Shown here in pieces: positions 29,422 through 38,121 of a stretch of DNA of 64,000 nt. Source of the DNA: Pseudoalteromonas rubra (lineage in GTDB: Bacteria; Pseudomonadota; Gammaproteobacteria; Enterobacterales; Alteromonadaceae); NCBI RefSeq assembly GCF_001482385.1, contig NZ_CP013611.1, positions 1,984,001 to 2,048,000 of the forward strand, in the 5' to 3' direction. The translations under genes and the position numbers were made by a program. The notes beneath the pieces are model-generated. The model was not told where the DNA came from. It did not search any database and saw only the letters and a list, made by a program, of their open reading frames with translations. The first letter of the stretch is position 1; each line of letters opens with the position of its first letter.

Positions 29422-30609
29422 ATGAAAACACTACAATACGCTTTACTGGCGGCCGGACTGGCACACTTATCCGTGCATGCCCAGGGTCAGCACCATGATC
29501 AAACAGCCTTTCAGATCAAAGAAGATACGCTGACAAAACACGCGCTCACGCCCCTGCTCAATATAGACACGCAGCAATTCCTGTTTAGTAATACCCTCCA
29601 GCAAACAGACTGGGAAAGCACGCTGGCAACCCTTGCGCCCCATTTGCAGGACCAACTGGAAACTCTGTTGCACTGGGCCGGTCACGCCAGCATCAACCCC
29701 AAGTTATTGCTCGCACTGATGGAACAACACAGTCAGCTGCTCTCCGCGCCGACACCAGCAGCATTTGAAAGGCCGTTTGGTCTGTTAGTGACACCATCCG
29801 GATTTTCAGCACAGCTGGAAGCACTGACCCATGCACTGTCACAGCACTTTTATGCGTATGAACAATGGCAAAGTCAGCAACGCAATCAGGTGCAGCATAC
29901 AGTATCTGACCACCTCCATCATCAGGCGCTCACTGTCACGCCAGCTACCTTTGCACTAAGCGCTGTACTGGATGATGCTAGAGCCTTTGCTCAGGTGGCC
30001 GGACAATACCAGTCCTACTTTGGCGATGCATTACTCAACCCCGCTGCGCGCTCAGCAACGCCGGATGTTGAGTCTATCGCCATCAGTAATAATTTTTATC
30101 TTAATTTCCCCTGGCCATCAGGCTATGCCTGGTACAGTGGCGGCGCTCATTCCAATACCGGCTCGGGCTACCCCTACTCCTCGCTGGATTTCAACAATAA
30201 CTCTGGTGGCTGGGGATCCAATACTCCCTGGGTTCAGGCAGCGCATGGTGGCACCGTGACACGTTATTCACGCTGTAACATCCGTATTACGCACCCCAGT
30301 GGCTATGCAACTCAGTATTACCACATGGATGCACTTCAGTATCAAACCGGTGACGTGATTGATGCCGGGGCCTGGCTGGGCCGATATGCCAATGACTACA
30401 ATACGGCACTGTGCCAGGGCGGTCAGTCCAGCGGACCTCATTTACACTTCTCCCTGCTGTATAATGGGCGCTTTGTTTCTTTGCATAACACCTACATCAG
30501 CGGTTACCGGGTCGATGTGGGCAACTACAATTACGACGACAACTGCAACCGTTTTTACTTTGAGCGCAATGGCTACCGTACCTGTGCCTGGCGTGCGCTC
30601 TACCGATAA
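29422..30609 (+). CDS. Secreted LasA-like M23 metalloprotease
   Basis: 395 residues: signal peptide (1-20), propeptide (about 21-220) and an M23A peptidase domain (about 221-395) closely like Pseudomonas LasA. Zinc ligands are H243, D256 and H342; H301 and H340 match the LasA catalytic histidines, each at a constant offset of 220 from LasA mature numbering as I recall it. The GAHSNTGSGYPYSSLDF, YYHMD and GPHLHFSLLYNG motifs are diagnostic. The family cuts Gly-Gly bonds in elastin and in some bacterial cell walls, so roles in nutrient gain or lysis of competitors are plausible. It sits between the EAL pseudogene and csgD. Confidence 0.93.
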   Translation: MKTLQYALLAAGLAHLSVHAQGQHHDQTAFQIKEDTLTKHALTPLLNIDTQQFLFSNTLQQTDWESTLATLAPHLQDQLETLLHWAGHASINPKLLLALMEQHSQLLSAPTPAAFERPFGLLVTPSGFSAQLEALTHALSQHFYAYEQWQSQQRNQVQHTVSDHLHHQALTVTPATFALSAVLDDARAFAQVAGQYQSYFGDALLNPAARSATPDVESIAISNNFYLNFPWPSGYAWYSGGAHSNTGSGYPYSSLDFNNNSGGWGSNTPWVQAAHGGTVTRYSRCNIRITHPSGYATQYYHMDALQYQTGDVIDAGAWLGRYANDYNTALCQGGQSSGPHLHFSLLYNGRFVSLHNTYISGYRVDVGNYNYDDNCNRFYFERNGYRTCAWRALYR

Positions 30610-30873
30610 ACCTCTGCGCCTCGAAAGGTGGTCAGGATAGTCGTCTGATCACCTATGTATCATGCCACTCTAACCATGTGAATCATCAATATTCCTTTCT
30701 TCAGGGGCAGAAAAGCGTCACTCACCCCTTGGCTACTTTGTCTATGACAAAATGGAATGTTCCAATACGACATACAGATCCGGTCAGTTCCAAAAATTGA
30801 AAATAAGTACTAAACATCTTGTAAAAAATATGTATATTTAGGTTAACGGAACAACAAAAGGACAGTCGAGATA

Positions 30874-31572
30874 ATGATGTATTCAGACAATCAAACGCGT
30901 GGTGCTCTGTTCGTCCTGACAGACCAAAAGACCAACACGCTGAGTCAGGATTTCCTCATGTTTGTCAAAATGCTTGAGGCTTGCGGTAACAATATCAAGG
31001 TCGATACCCGCCTGCCAATCACTGAGCACAGAGCGCACTACCAGCTGTTTCTGGTCGATGTCAGCCACCGCGAATGTCGCGATTTACTCAGCGCACAACT
31101 CAGAGCGTTAGCACAACATCACAGCGTCTTACTATTTAATGCCTGCCCGGATACCCTGAACGAGCAAACTGCACTGCTTGCCAACGTCAAAGGTGTGCTC
31201 TACCAGGGCGCCTCGCCGGAAAGTCAATTCAAAGGCATTCAGCGCGTGCTGGGCGGCGAATTATGGTTTGGCAGAGGCGCTATTTCACTGGCGTTCAGCG
31301 CCCTGATGCAGCGCCTGCCACAAGCGCTGCCAGCACTGTCAGACGAACAAAGAGACATTACGCTGGCCTCACTCACTAAACGCGAAAAGTCGGTGATCAG
31401 ACTGCTCGCTGATGGGGCCAAAAACGACGATATTGCCGATTCTCTGAATATCAGTAGTCATACCGTCAAAACCCATATTTACAGCGCGTTTAAAAAGACA
31501 AACTCGCGCAATCGGATTGAGCTGGCAAACTGGGCACAGCAGCACATCCCCTTCGGTGGACTGGCCAATTAA
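30874..31572 (+). CDS. csgD: CsgD-like LuxR-type regulator
   Basis: 232 residues: an N-terminal receiver-like domain (about 10-135) lacking the usual acidic cluster, as in CsgD, and a LuxR-type HTH (about 165-225; LTKREKSVIRLLADGAKNDDI and SSHTVKTHIYSAFKK). CsgD activates curli genes in enterobacteria. Here the gene converges on csgG, sharing the bases TTAA (31569-31572) for both stop codons, and lies within the curli cluster, so control of the curlin operon is likely. Start may be ATG 30874 or the next codon. Confidence 0.88.
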   Translation: MMYSDNQTRGALFVLTDQKTNTLSQDFLMFVKMLEACGNNIKVDTRLPITEHRAHYQLFLVDVSHRECRDLLSAQLRALAQHHSVLLFNACPDTLNEQTALLANVKGVLYQGASPESQFKGIQRVLGGELWFGRGAISLAFSALMQRLPQALPALSDEQRDITLASLTKREKSVIRLLADGAKNDDIADSLNISSHTVKTHIYSAFKKTNSRNRIELANWAQQHIPFGGLAN

Positions 31573-32351
31573 CCCGCTTGCTGCTCAGGTTTAGCAGCCC
31601 ATACACCTTTTTCGAGGCCCTGATGCACTAACAACGTCAGGGCTTTTTCAATCGCCTGAGTCACACAAATATGCATGGGCTCATTTTCACTGTATCCGGC
31701 TTCCGCTTCGGCCAGGCGTTTATAGCTAACGTAACGAAAAAATCCTGCACGCATTTCCTTTGACAGCACTTTTTTGCTGGTCGCAACCGACAGCAAAACC
31801 TGGCCCGTACGGACATCCACCGCGCGCAGGTAAATACTAATGGTATCTTCGCGATATAGCTCAGATGCGCCAATCCCAAAGTACTCCATCCCCATGCCGC
31901 CGGTTTTGATATTGGCATCATAACTGATGATGCCCCCCTCGAAGATCAGCTTAGCATGCGTCAATGGTGGCAGGCTGTTTGCATTTTCCTGGTCCTGCAT
32001 TGCCGCCCGGGTGATCTTACGCTCGGTCAGCAGGTTTTGCAGCCCTTCACGTTCAATGGGAATGAACCAGTCCGTTTCATGCAGCGCCTGCATCAAAATT
32101 GAGTTGGCCCCCTGCGTCACTGCCGTCGAAAATGAACTGACGTTTTCCTGGGGTTTATATTGTCCGGTCTGGTCCCGAAATGAATATACAGAAACCGGGA
32201 TAGGTCCGCGTGGCGTTGGCAATGCTTTTAATTCGCTGAAGACTTCAGTGGCTGCCAGCGGTTGTGCCTTCGCCATCGGCGGTGGCAAAACAGGGATGCT
32301 GCTACAGGCACTCAGCAATAACATAAAACAGGTAATACTCAGGTACTTCAT
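31569..32351 (-). CDS. csgG: Curli secretion channel CsgG
   Basis: 260-residue lipoprotein that forms the outer-membrane curli export pore. Lipobox LLLSAC gives C16; the body has PVSVYSFRDQTGQYKP, GANSILMQALHETDWFIPIEREGLQNLL (read in pieces) and the late region VDVRTGQVLLSVATSKKVLS typical of CsgG. It is the last gene of the curlin-csgE-csgF-csgG run; its ATG overlaps the csgF stop by one base. Confidence 0.96.
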   Translation of the reverse strand: MKYLSITCFMLLLSACSSIPVLPPPMAKAQPLAATEVFSELKALPTPRGPIPVSVYSFRDQTGQYKPQENVSSFSTAVTQGANSILMQALHETDWFIPIEREGLQNLLTERKITRAAMQDQENANSLPPLTHAKLIFEGGIISYDANIKTGGMGMEYFGIGASELYREDTISIYLRAVDVRTGQVLLSVATSKKVLSKEMRAGFFRYVSYKRLAEAEAGYSENEPMHICVTQAIEKALTLLVHQGLEKGVWAAKPEQQAG

Positions 32352-32767
32352 TAACCAAACCTCGGCACTTCCAGTGTTGTAATATCACCCGTCAGCGTGT
32401 TGGTGATCTGCACCGTGATGGAATCCGGTGTACTGGTGATCACCTGGATTTCATAATCCCCACTCATAAACGTCGAGTCTTTATCAAAAATACTGTCTTC
32501 GACTTCATCACCAAACGCCGTGGACGTAATTTCCCTGACCATGCGATTCAGATAAGTCCGCTCCAGCGACTCCTGGAATCGGTCACCATAGGATTTTTCA
32601 ATCACTGGCGCACGATGTTTATTTTGAGCCTGTGCCTTGTTTAATAACATGTTGGCATTGAGAGGGTTGCCGCCGAACGACGGATTAATGGGCTTATAAA
32701 CCAATTCAGTCGCATGCAGCGACAAACTGCATAGTGCCCCCAAGCAACCTAGTATTGTTGTTTTCAT
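32351..32767 (-). CDS. csgF: Curli assembly factor CsgF
   Basis: About 138 residues with a signal peptide (1-18). The mature N-terminus has ELVYKPINPSFGGNPLN, the conserved CsgF segment that plugs the CsgG pore. In E. coli CsgF couples secretion to nucleation on CsgB. Start taken as ATG 32767; a GTG three codons upstream is possible. The gene abuts csgE and csgG, indicating one transcript. Confidence 0.94.
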   Translation of the reverse strand: MKTTILGCLGALCSLSLHATELVYKPINPSFGGNPLNANMLLNKAQAQNKHRAPVIEKSYGDRFQESLERTYLNRMVREITSTAFGDEVEDSIFDKDSTFMSGDYEIQVITSTPDSITVQITNTLTGDITTLEVPRFG

Positions 32768-32769
32768 TG

Positions 32770-33162
32770 TTACCACCCGCTTGTTGCTAAATCTGGAGAG
32801 TGTTGCTGATGCTGTGCGCTGGCCATGGCATCCATAATGGCAAATAACGCCGTCTCGACGCGCGCTTTTAACGGTCCGCCGCGACGTCCCATGGCTGTGG
32901 CATAAACCAGCTGGTTGTTCATAAATACCTGTAACCGCGTACCCGCGCGCGGCAACACGGTTTCTTTAATGGTGATATTCACACCTGCGGTGCCCGGTAC
33001 ATCGCGCCACAACTGCGAAAAATCAAAATAAAACTGATAGCCAAAGCGGCTGATACTCTGGTCAATAACCAGTCCTCCCAGCTCGACTTCCTCATCGGCG
33101 CCCTGACTGTGTGGTATGACGCTCAAAAGCAAAATACCGAGAATAAATAGCGTATACTTCAT
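32770..33162 (-). CDS. csgE: Curli assembly factor CsgE
   Basis: About 130 residues with a signal peptide (1-21). Typical CsgE residues: GLVIDQSISRFGYQFY, the IKETVLPRAGTRL segment and RRGGPLKARVETALFAI. CsgE caps CsgG from the periplasm and delivers curlin subunits. ATG 33162 is used because it begins the signal peptide; the upstream GTG at 33204 would translate through a stem-loop. Confidence 0.94.
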   Translation of the reverse strand: MKYTLFILGILLLSVIPHSQGADEEVELGGLVIDQSISRFGYQFYFDFSQLWRDVPGTAGVNITIKETVLPRAGTRLQVFMNNQLVYATAMGRRGGPLKARVETALFAIMDAMASAQHQQHSPDLATSGW

Positions 33163-33173
33163 AACAACTACGT

Positions 33174-33203
33174 TGGCCACAAAACCACCCGGTTTTGTGG
33201 CCA
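33174..33203 (-). other. Strong stem-loop between curlin gene and csgE
   Basis: TGGCCACAAAACC and GGTTTTGTGGCCA form a perfect 13-bp stem with a 4-base loop, ending 7 bp after the curlin stop codon and 12 bp before the csgE start. No long T-run follows on the minus strand. It may protect the upstream curlin mRNA or partly terminate, lowering csgEFG expression relative to the curlin subunit; this is inference from position. Confidence 0.75.
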
Positions 33204-33209
33204 CCTGGC

Positions 33210-34730
33210 TTACTGCTGCGTCACAGTCGCAACGTTATAGTCACCAACCTGAGTAATATTCACAACCTGGCCATTGCCACTCACCCCACCTTCAACCAGG
33301 TTGCCAAAGCCGTCCTGATTAATCTGGATGTTGTTATCGCTACCATTGACCACAAACGCACCTGAACCAACACCGGCAACAAAGTTCGCGCCGCCCGTTT
33401 GTTCAATGGCGATGTCATTGCCACTGCCCTCAAGCATCAAATCGATGGCGTTCAGTTCACCGCTTTGTACCAAATCAAGCTGATTCAGCCCACTTTCCGC
33501 CACAGAAGCAAGTGTCACTGACACACCGTTACTGTCGCCTGTTTGCGCGACATTCAGCATGTTGTTGTTACTGCTCAGTGCGTTGTCCGGATACGATGAC
33601 TGCAATACAACTTCGTTGTTATCACCATTTTGGATTACGCCGACTTCACTGCCTGTGCTGTTAAATTTCGCAATGTGCAGCTCATTATTGTCGCCCAGCT
33701 GCAAAGTGCTGTACTCATTGTCATCACCCACGGCACCAAGGTAAGCCTGGTTGTCGTTACCACGCTGCTGTGCATCGAAGTCATTGTCATTGCCCACTAC
33801 ATCGAACGTAGTCTGGTTGTTGTCTCCCAGCTGTGCCACAGTGACATAGTTGCTGTCACCGCTGAACATGGTAGAAGTCATGCGGTTGTCATTGCCTTCC
33901 TGTTCCAGATCGACCCGGTTGCTTTCACCCTGAAGTTCAGCCATGTCAACCCGGTTACCATTGCCTGCGCTTTGCTCAACCCGTAACTCGTTGTCGCTGC
34001 CCGTCAGCACATCAATACTGAATTTGTTGTAGTTCCCTTCCTGAGAGAGCGTCAGGTCATTATCGTTGCCCTGTAAAACAGTCAGATTCAGCTCGTTGTA
34101 TACGCCATCTTGATCAACTTCAATGCTGTTCTGATCGCCCTGCACTCGGTCAATGTTCACTTCACCCCAGGAACCCAGCTGGCTGGCAACAACCTGGTTA
34201 TTGTTACCTTGCATGTCAGTATTGTAGAACCAGTGGCCACCGCTGCTTTGCTCAACATGAACCTGGTTACCATCACCATTAATGGTGTTTGTCACTTCAT
34301 TATTGATTCCAAGGTAAGCAACACCACGCTGGGTGATGTTTAAGTTATTGTCATTACCATTAAGCTCTGTCAGTGTGCCATTGCCCTCGCCATCCTGACT
34401 GTATTCTTGCGTATTGCCATCGCCTACGACGGTTGCTTTGGTCAAGTTGCCAATGCCAGCCTGCGCAGCTGTGGTGATATTGTTATCTCCAGCAACCGAC
34501 AAGTCACTCACATTGGACTCGCCCTGTTGTGAACTAGTCAGCACATTTCCCGCGCCATTATTTGATTGCTGGGTTACCGTCAGCGTATTACCCGTGTTGT
34601 CAATTTGCATCAGCTGTGCCAACTCTGACGTTGAAGCTGCTTTTGCTTCTGCGTCAGCTGCCTGTGCCACGCTGACACCAGATAAAGCCAGTGCAATTGC
34701 ACAGCAGGTCAGTGATTTTGAAAATTTCAC
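33210..34730 (-). CDS. Very large curlin-repeat amyloid protein
   Basis: 506 residues from the GTG at 34730, which has AAGGAG at proper spacing; the longer frame to 34835 has no such site and spoils the signal peptide. The signal peptide (KFSKSLTCCAIALALSG, cleaved after AQA) is followed by about 19 curlin-like repeats of roughly 20-27 residues. Their pattern is N-x-hydrophobic-x-hydrophobic-x-Q-x-G-x-x-N, e.g. NDLTLSQEGNYNKF and NYVTVAQLGDNNQT. The repeats are Asn/Gln/Gly/Asp-rich and acidic, with few charges of the basic type. E. coli CsgA and CsgB are about 150 residues with five repeats, so this is more than three times longer. No second curlin gene is seen nearby, so it may serve as both major subunit and nucleator. 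It heads the csgE-F-G run. Confidence 0.93.
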   Translation of the reverse strand: MKFSKSLTCCAIALALSGVSVAQAADAEAKAASTSELAQLMQIDNTGNTLTVTQQSNNGAGNVLTSSQQGESNVSDLSVAGDNNITTAAQAGIGNLTKATVVGDGNTQEYSQDGEGNGTLTELNGNDNNLNITQRGVAYLGINNEVTNTINGDGNQVHVEQSSGGHWFYNTDMQGNNNQVVASQLGSWGEVNIDRVQGDQNSIEVDQDGVYNELNLTVLQGNDNDLTLSQEGNYNKFSIDVLTGSDNELRVEQSAGNGNRVDMAELQGESNRVDLEQEGNDNRMTSTMFSGDSNYVTVAQLGDNNQTTFDVVGNDNDFDAQQRGNDNQAYLGAVGDDNEYSTLQLGDNNELHIAKFNSTGSEVGVIQNGDNNEVVLQSSYPDNALSSNNNMLNVAQTGDSNGVSVTLASVAESGLNQLDLVQSGELNAIDLMLEGSGNDIAIEQTGGANFVAGVGSGAFVVNGSDNNIQINQDGFGNLVEGGVSGNGQVVNITQVGDYNVATVTQQ

Positions 34731-35440
34731 CTGGTTCTCCTTAGAGTTATTAATCGTTTTCGCAATGATTTCCTTCAACTCGCACTGCGTGATTGTCTTT
34801 ATATATTTGCGTATCGCCTTAGTGGAGGTTGCCAACTCCTGACCTATACGCCAACGCAGTACTGTGTTTCAACCGGGTTATCTTTCGCTCCCCTTGTTAT
34901 AACCAAAGCCCGGTGGGCTGCTGTTATCAATCAGGGGGGCGTTCATACTCGCTTAGCCATCTAAGCCTGAGTCCGCTGCCCAGCTTGTGGCTGCGCAGTG
35001 TTTGCACGTTATTTTTTCGGACTCGTGTAGTCACTCTAGAGCGTCGCATTGGCCAGGGGAATGAGAAATAATTTTGAATCTTGTAACTTGATTAAATTCA
35101 TACAGTTAAAGCCACAACCATTGAATTACCGATATTAATACCAAGTATTCTCACAAAATAGTATGAGTTACAAAATAGTTAACCAAATGATAAAAACCAG
35201 CAAAAAAGCATGAATAATGCTGAACAAAAATCATCCAAACTACAAAAAAGTTGGATTTTAACGACGTAAACTCATTTTAAAATTGCATCCCTAATTCAGG
35301 CTGTTTTAGCGTGACCTGAGTTGCCAAACCGAGTTATCAACCGCCAGCCCGAAGGCCTGGCGGATCACACATCATGCCACTTAGTCGAGCACACACCATG
35401 GCCTCATGGTCAATAACTCAACTAAATATATCTAGGACAA
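34731..35440. other. 710-bp intergenic region with structured leader candidate
   Basis: No gene. The part nearest the curlin gene holds several possible stems: GCGTAT/ATACGC enclosing GGAG/CTCC (34809-34852), alternative pairings of ACCGGG or GGTTAT with the same ATAACCCGGT stretch (about 34870-34920), CTTAG-CCAT-CTAAG (34952-34965) and GAGTCCG/CGGACTC (34969-35024). Bases 35080-35330 are AT-rich and may hold promoters for both directions. A GC-rich hairpin CCGCCAG/CTGGCGG lies at 35341-35363. Confidence 0.5.
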
Positions 35441-37945
35441 ATGATGAAATTAAAACTTTCTGCCTTAACATTGGCATTACTGCCAGTTTTCAGTGGCGCA
35501 GCACAAGCTGCAGTACAAATCACAGCGACAGAAAAAACCAATGACAACAGCGTGATGGTGGTTTTCAAACAGGATGCGTCCAGTGCACTGAGAGCACAAG
35601 CCCGTAACCTGGTGAAAGCCCGTATCTCAGACAACAATGCCGATGAAATCGATGATCGTTACAAGCACGTTCTGGCAGGCCGCCTGGCGAACTTCAAGCT
35701 GGATGGGATCAGCAGCAAAGAAGCCATTGCTAAGCTGGCGAAGCACCCTGCGGTAGAGTACGTTGAGCCTGATTATCAAGTGAAAGCGCTGGGCATTCCG
35801 GATGATGCACGCTTCGACGAGCTTTGGGGCCTGCACAACACAGGTCAAACTGGCGGCGTAGAAGATGCCGACATCGATGCGCCTGAAGCCTGGGATATCA
35901 GCATTGGTTCACGTGACGTGATCGTTGGGGTTATCGACACAGGGGTTGACTATACGCACCCGGATTTGGCGGCGAACATGTGGCAAAACCCAGGTGAAAT
36001 CCCTGGAGACGGTATTGATAACGACAACAACGGCTACATTGATGACATTTACGGTGTTAACGCCATCACAGGCTCTGGTGACCCAATGGATGATCAGGGC
36101 CATGGTACACACGTATCAGGTACCATAGGCGCAACGGGTAACGATGCCACCGGCGTCGTCGGCGTAAACCAGGAAGTCTCAATCGTCGGCTGTAAGTTCC
36201 TCAACTCTTCGGGCAGTGGGTCAACCTCAGATGCCATCGAATGTATCGATTACATGGTATCGCTGAAGCAAGCGGGCCATAACGTCCGCGTACTGAACAA
36301 CAGCTGGGGGGGTGGCGGTTTCAGCCAGACACTGGCCGATGCCATTACCGCCAGTGAAAATGCGGATATCCTGTTTGTCGCGGCAGCCGGTAACGGTGCT
36401 GTTGATAATGACAGCAATCCACATTACCCATCAAGCTATGAGCATGACAGCGTTTTCTCAATTGCTTCAACCACAGACAACGACACTATGTCATCGTTCT
36501 CACAGTGGGGCCTGGCTTCTGTAGACATGGGTGCTCCTGGTAGCGCCATTCTGTCGACTGTACCGGGCGGCGGTTACAGCAGCTTCTCAGGTACCTCAAT
36601 GGCGACACCCCATGTTGCTGGTGTTGCAGCATTGGTATTGTCTATTGACCCAACACTGGACGCGATTTCTCTGAAAAACCTGCTAATGCAAAGCGGTGAT
36701 GCAAATGCAGCACTGGATGGCAAAACGGTCGCTGGTACACGCCTGAACGCACACCAGGCACTGATCGATGCGGATCCGGCACCAGGCTTCAGAATGGGTG
36801 TCACGCCAGGTGGCCAGGAGATCACCGCAGGTGAAACTGCCAGCTATGAATTCAGCTTCACTTCGGTAGCTGACTGGCAGGGCGACATTGCTCTAACGCT
36901 GGACAGCCCACTGCCTGGTGCCGTGTTATCACAAAGCACCGTCACTCCGGGTAACACAGTGACACTGACAGTGCCTACCACTGCAGATACTCAGTGGGGC
37001 AACTACAGCTTCACCGTTAACGCTACCTCTGGCGATTTGGCAGACAGCAAGTCCGTTAACTTATCTGTGTTACCGCAAGGTCTGAGCGATTTCAGCTATG
37101 ACAATACAACTGCGGTAGACATTCCTGACAACGACGCCACAGGCATCAGTTCAGTCATCACGGTTGCTGACGACATCACCATTTTCGACAGCAACACGCT
37201 GGTGGATATCACTCACACTTATATTGGCGATCTGTTGGTAACCCTGACTTCTCCAGCAGGTACTTCAGTGACACTACACAACCGTGCAGGTGGTAGCGCC
37301 GATAACCTGGTTGAGACCTTCAATTCTGGCGCCTTCAATGGTGAAGCAGCACGCGGTGACTGGACGTTGAATGTATCGGATAACGCTGGTGTGGATACCG
37401 GTACACTGAACAGCTGGACGCTGACATTGACCGGCCTGGGTGAAGTGTCTGCACAGCCACCTGTGGCAGGTTTCAGTTTTGAGAAAAGTGGCCTGAGCGT
37501 TGCCTTTACTGACAGCAGTACCGATGCCAACAATGACATCGTCAGCTGGCAGTGGGATTTCGGTGATGGTAACAGCAGCGCTGATGCGAACCCAACTCAT
37601 ATCTACACTGCGTCAGGCACTTACTCTGCCACCCTCACCGTCACTGACAGTGAAGGCAACAGCAACAGCACCACACAGGAAGTCACTGTCAGCTCAGATG
37701 ATATTGCGCTGGAAGTCGTGCGTACTAATAAGTCACGCCTGGGCTTCTATCGGGTATCACTCTCCTGGTCTGGCAGCAGCGCTGAGCAGGTAGATGTTTA
37801 CCGCGATGGTACGCTACTACGCACAGTCAATAACTCAGGTCAGTTCCGAGATTTCGGTCGTGACCCGGCAATCAGCGGCTTCACTTACAAGATCTGTCAG
37901 TCAAGTGATATCTGCTCAAACGAAGTAAGTGTACGTTTCGAGTAA
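35441..37945 (+). CDS. Secreted subtilisin-like protease with P and PKD domains
   Basis: 834 residues: signal peptide (1-23), I9-type propeptide (about 25-115), S8 catalytic domain (about 125-450) with D166 (VIDTGVDYTHPDL), H221 (GHGTHVSGT), N318 and S386 (SGTSMATPHVAG), a linker, a proprotein-convertase P domain (about 553-666), a PKD domain (about 671-748, WDFGDGNSS) and a C-terminal FN3-like domain (about 755-834). The C-terminal modules are typical of exported proteases of marine bacteria and may bind substrate or help secretion. A ribosome site AGGA precedes ATG 35441. The gene is transcribed alone and ends in a strong terminator. Confidence 0.95.
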   Translation: MMKLKLSALTLALLPVFSGAAQAAVQITATEKTNDNSVMVVFKQDASSALRAQARNLVKARISDNNADEIDDRYKHVLAGRLANFKLDGISSKEAIAKLAKHPAVEYVEPDYQVKALGIPDDARFDELWGLHNTGQTGGVEDADIDAPEAWDISIGSRDVIVGVIDTGVDYTHPDLAANMWQNPGEIPGDGIDNDNNGYIDDIYGVNAITGSGDPMDDQGHGTHVSGTIGATGNDATGVVGVNQEVSIVGCKFLNSSGSGSTSDAIECIDYMVSLKQAGHNVRVLNNSWGGGGFSQTLADAITASENADILFVAAAGNGAVDNDSNPHYPSSYEHDSVFSIASTTDNDTMSSFSQWGLASVDMGAPGSAILSTVPGGGYSSFSGTSMATPHVAGVAALVLSIDPTLDAISLKNLLMQSGDANAALDGKTVAGTRLNAHQALIDADPAPGFRMGVTPGGQEITAGETASYEFSFTSVADWQGDIALTLDSPLPGAVLSQSTVTPGNTVTLTVPTTADTQWGNYSFTVNATSGDLADSKSVNLSVLPQGLSDFSYDNTTAVDIPDNDATGISSVITVADDITIFDSNTLVDITHTYIGDLLVTLTSPAGTSVTLHNRAGGSADNLVETFNSGAFNGEAARGDWTLNVSDNAGVDTGTLNSWTLTLTGLGEVSAQPPVAGFSFEKSGLSVAFTDSSTDANNDIVSWQWDFGDGNSSADANPTHIYTASGTYSATLTVTDSEGNSNSTTQEVTVSSDDIALEVVRTNKSRLGFYRVSLSWSGSSAEQVDVYRDGTLLRTVNNSGQFRDFGRDPAISGFTYKICQSSDICSNEVSVRFE

Positions 37946-37998
37946 CCTCGTTCGAGTAATCTTGTTTGATTAATCAAATCCAGATTTAGTAACGATCA

Positions 37999-38026
37999 AG
38001 GCCGCATTAAACTGCGGCCTTTTTTA
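37999..38026 (+). terminator. Rho-independent terminator of the subtilase gene
   Basis: AAGGCCGCA-TTAAAC-TGCGGCCTT followed by TTTTA lies 54 bp after the stop codon. Confidence 0.9.
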
Positions 38027-38121
38027 TGCTCATAAGATGCGCTATCAGATCCAGCAACATCAAAGCGATTAAACGTAATCAAACGAAGTAATATAAGAAA
38101 ACACTAACACTGACGATATCC

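Noticed and set aside
33540..34440. Plus-strand frames opposite the curlin repeats
   Set aside because: They are products of the repetitive, stop-poor antisense of the curlin gene, without start sites or domains.
34731..34835. Upstream start for the curlin gene giving 541 residues
   Set aside because: The GTG at 34730 has AAGGAG at the right distance and begins a proper signal peptide; the longer form has neither.
34731..35080. c-di-GMP (GEMM) riboswitch upstream of the curlin gene
   Set aside because: The conserved core bases of GEMM-I could not be found on either strand; only generic stems were seen.
35341..35363. GC-rich hairpin before the subtilase as a terminator
   Set aside because: No T-run follows on either strand, and there is no gene ending just upstream on the plus strand.
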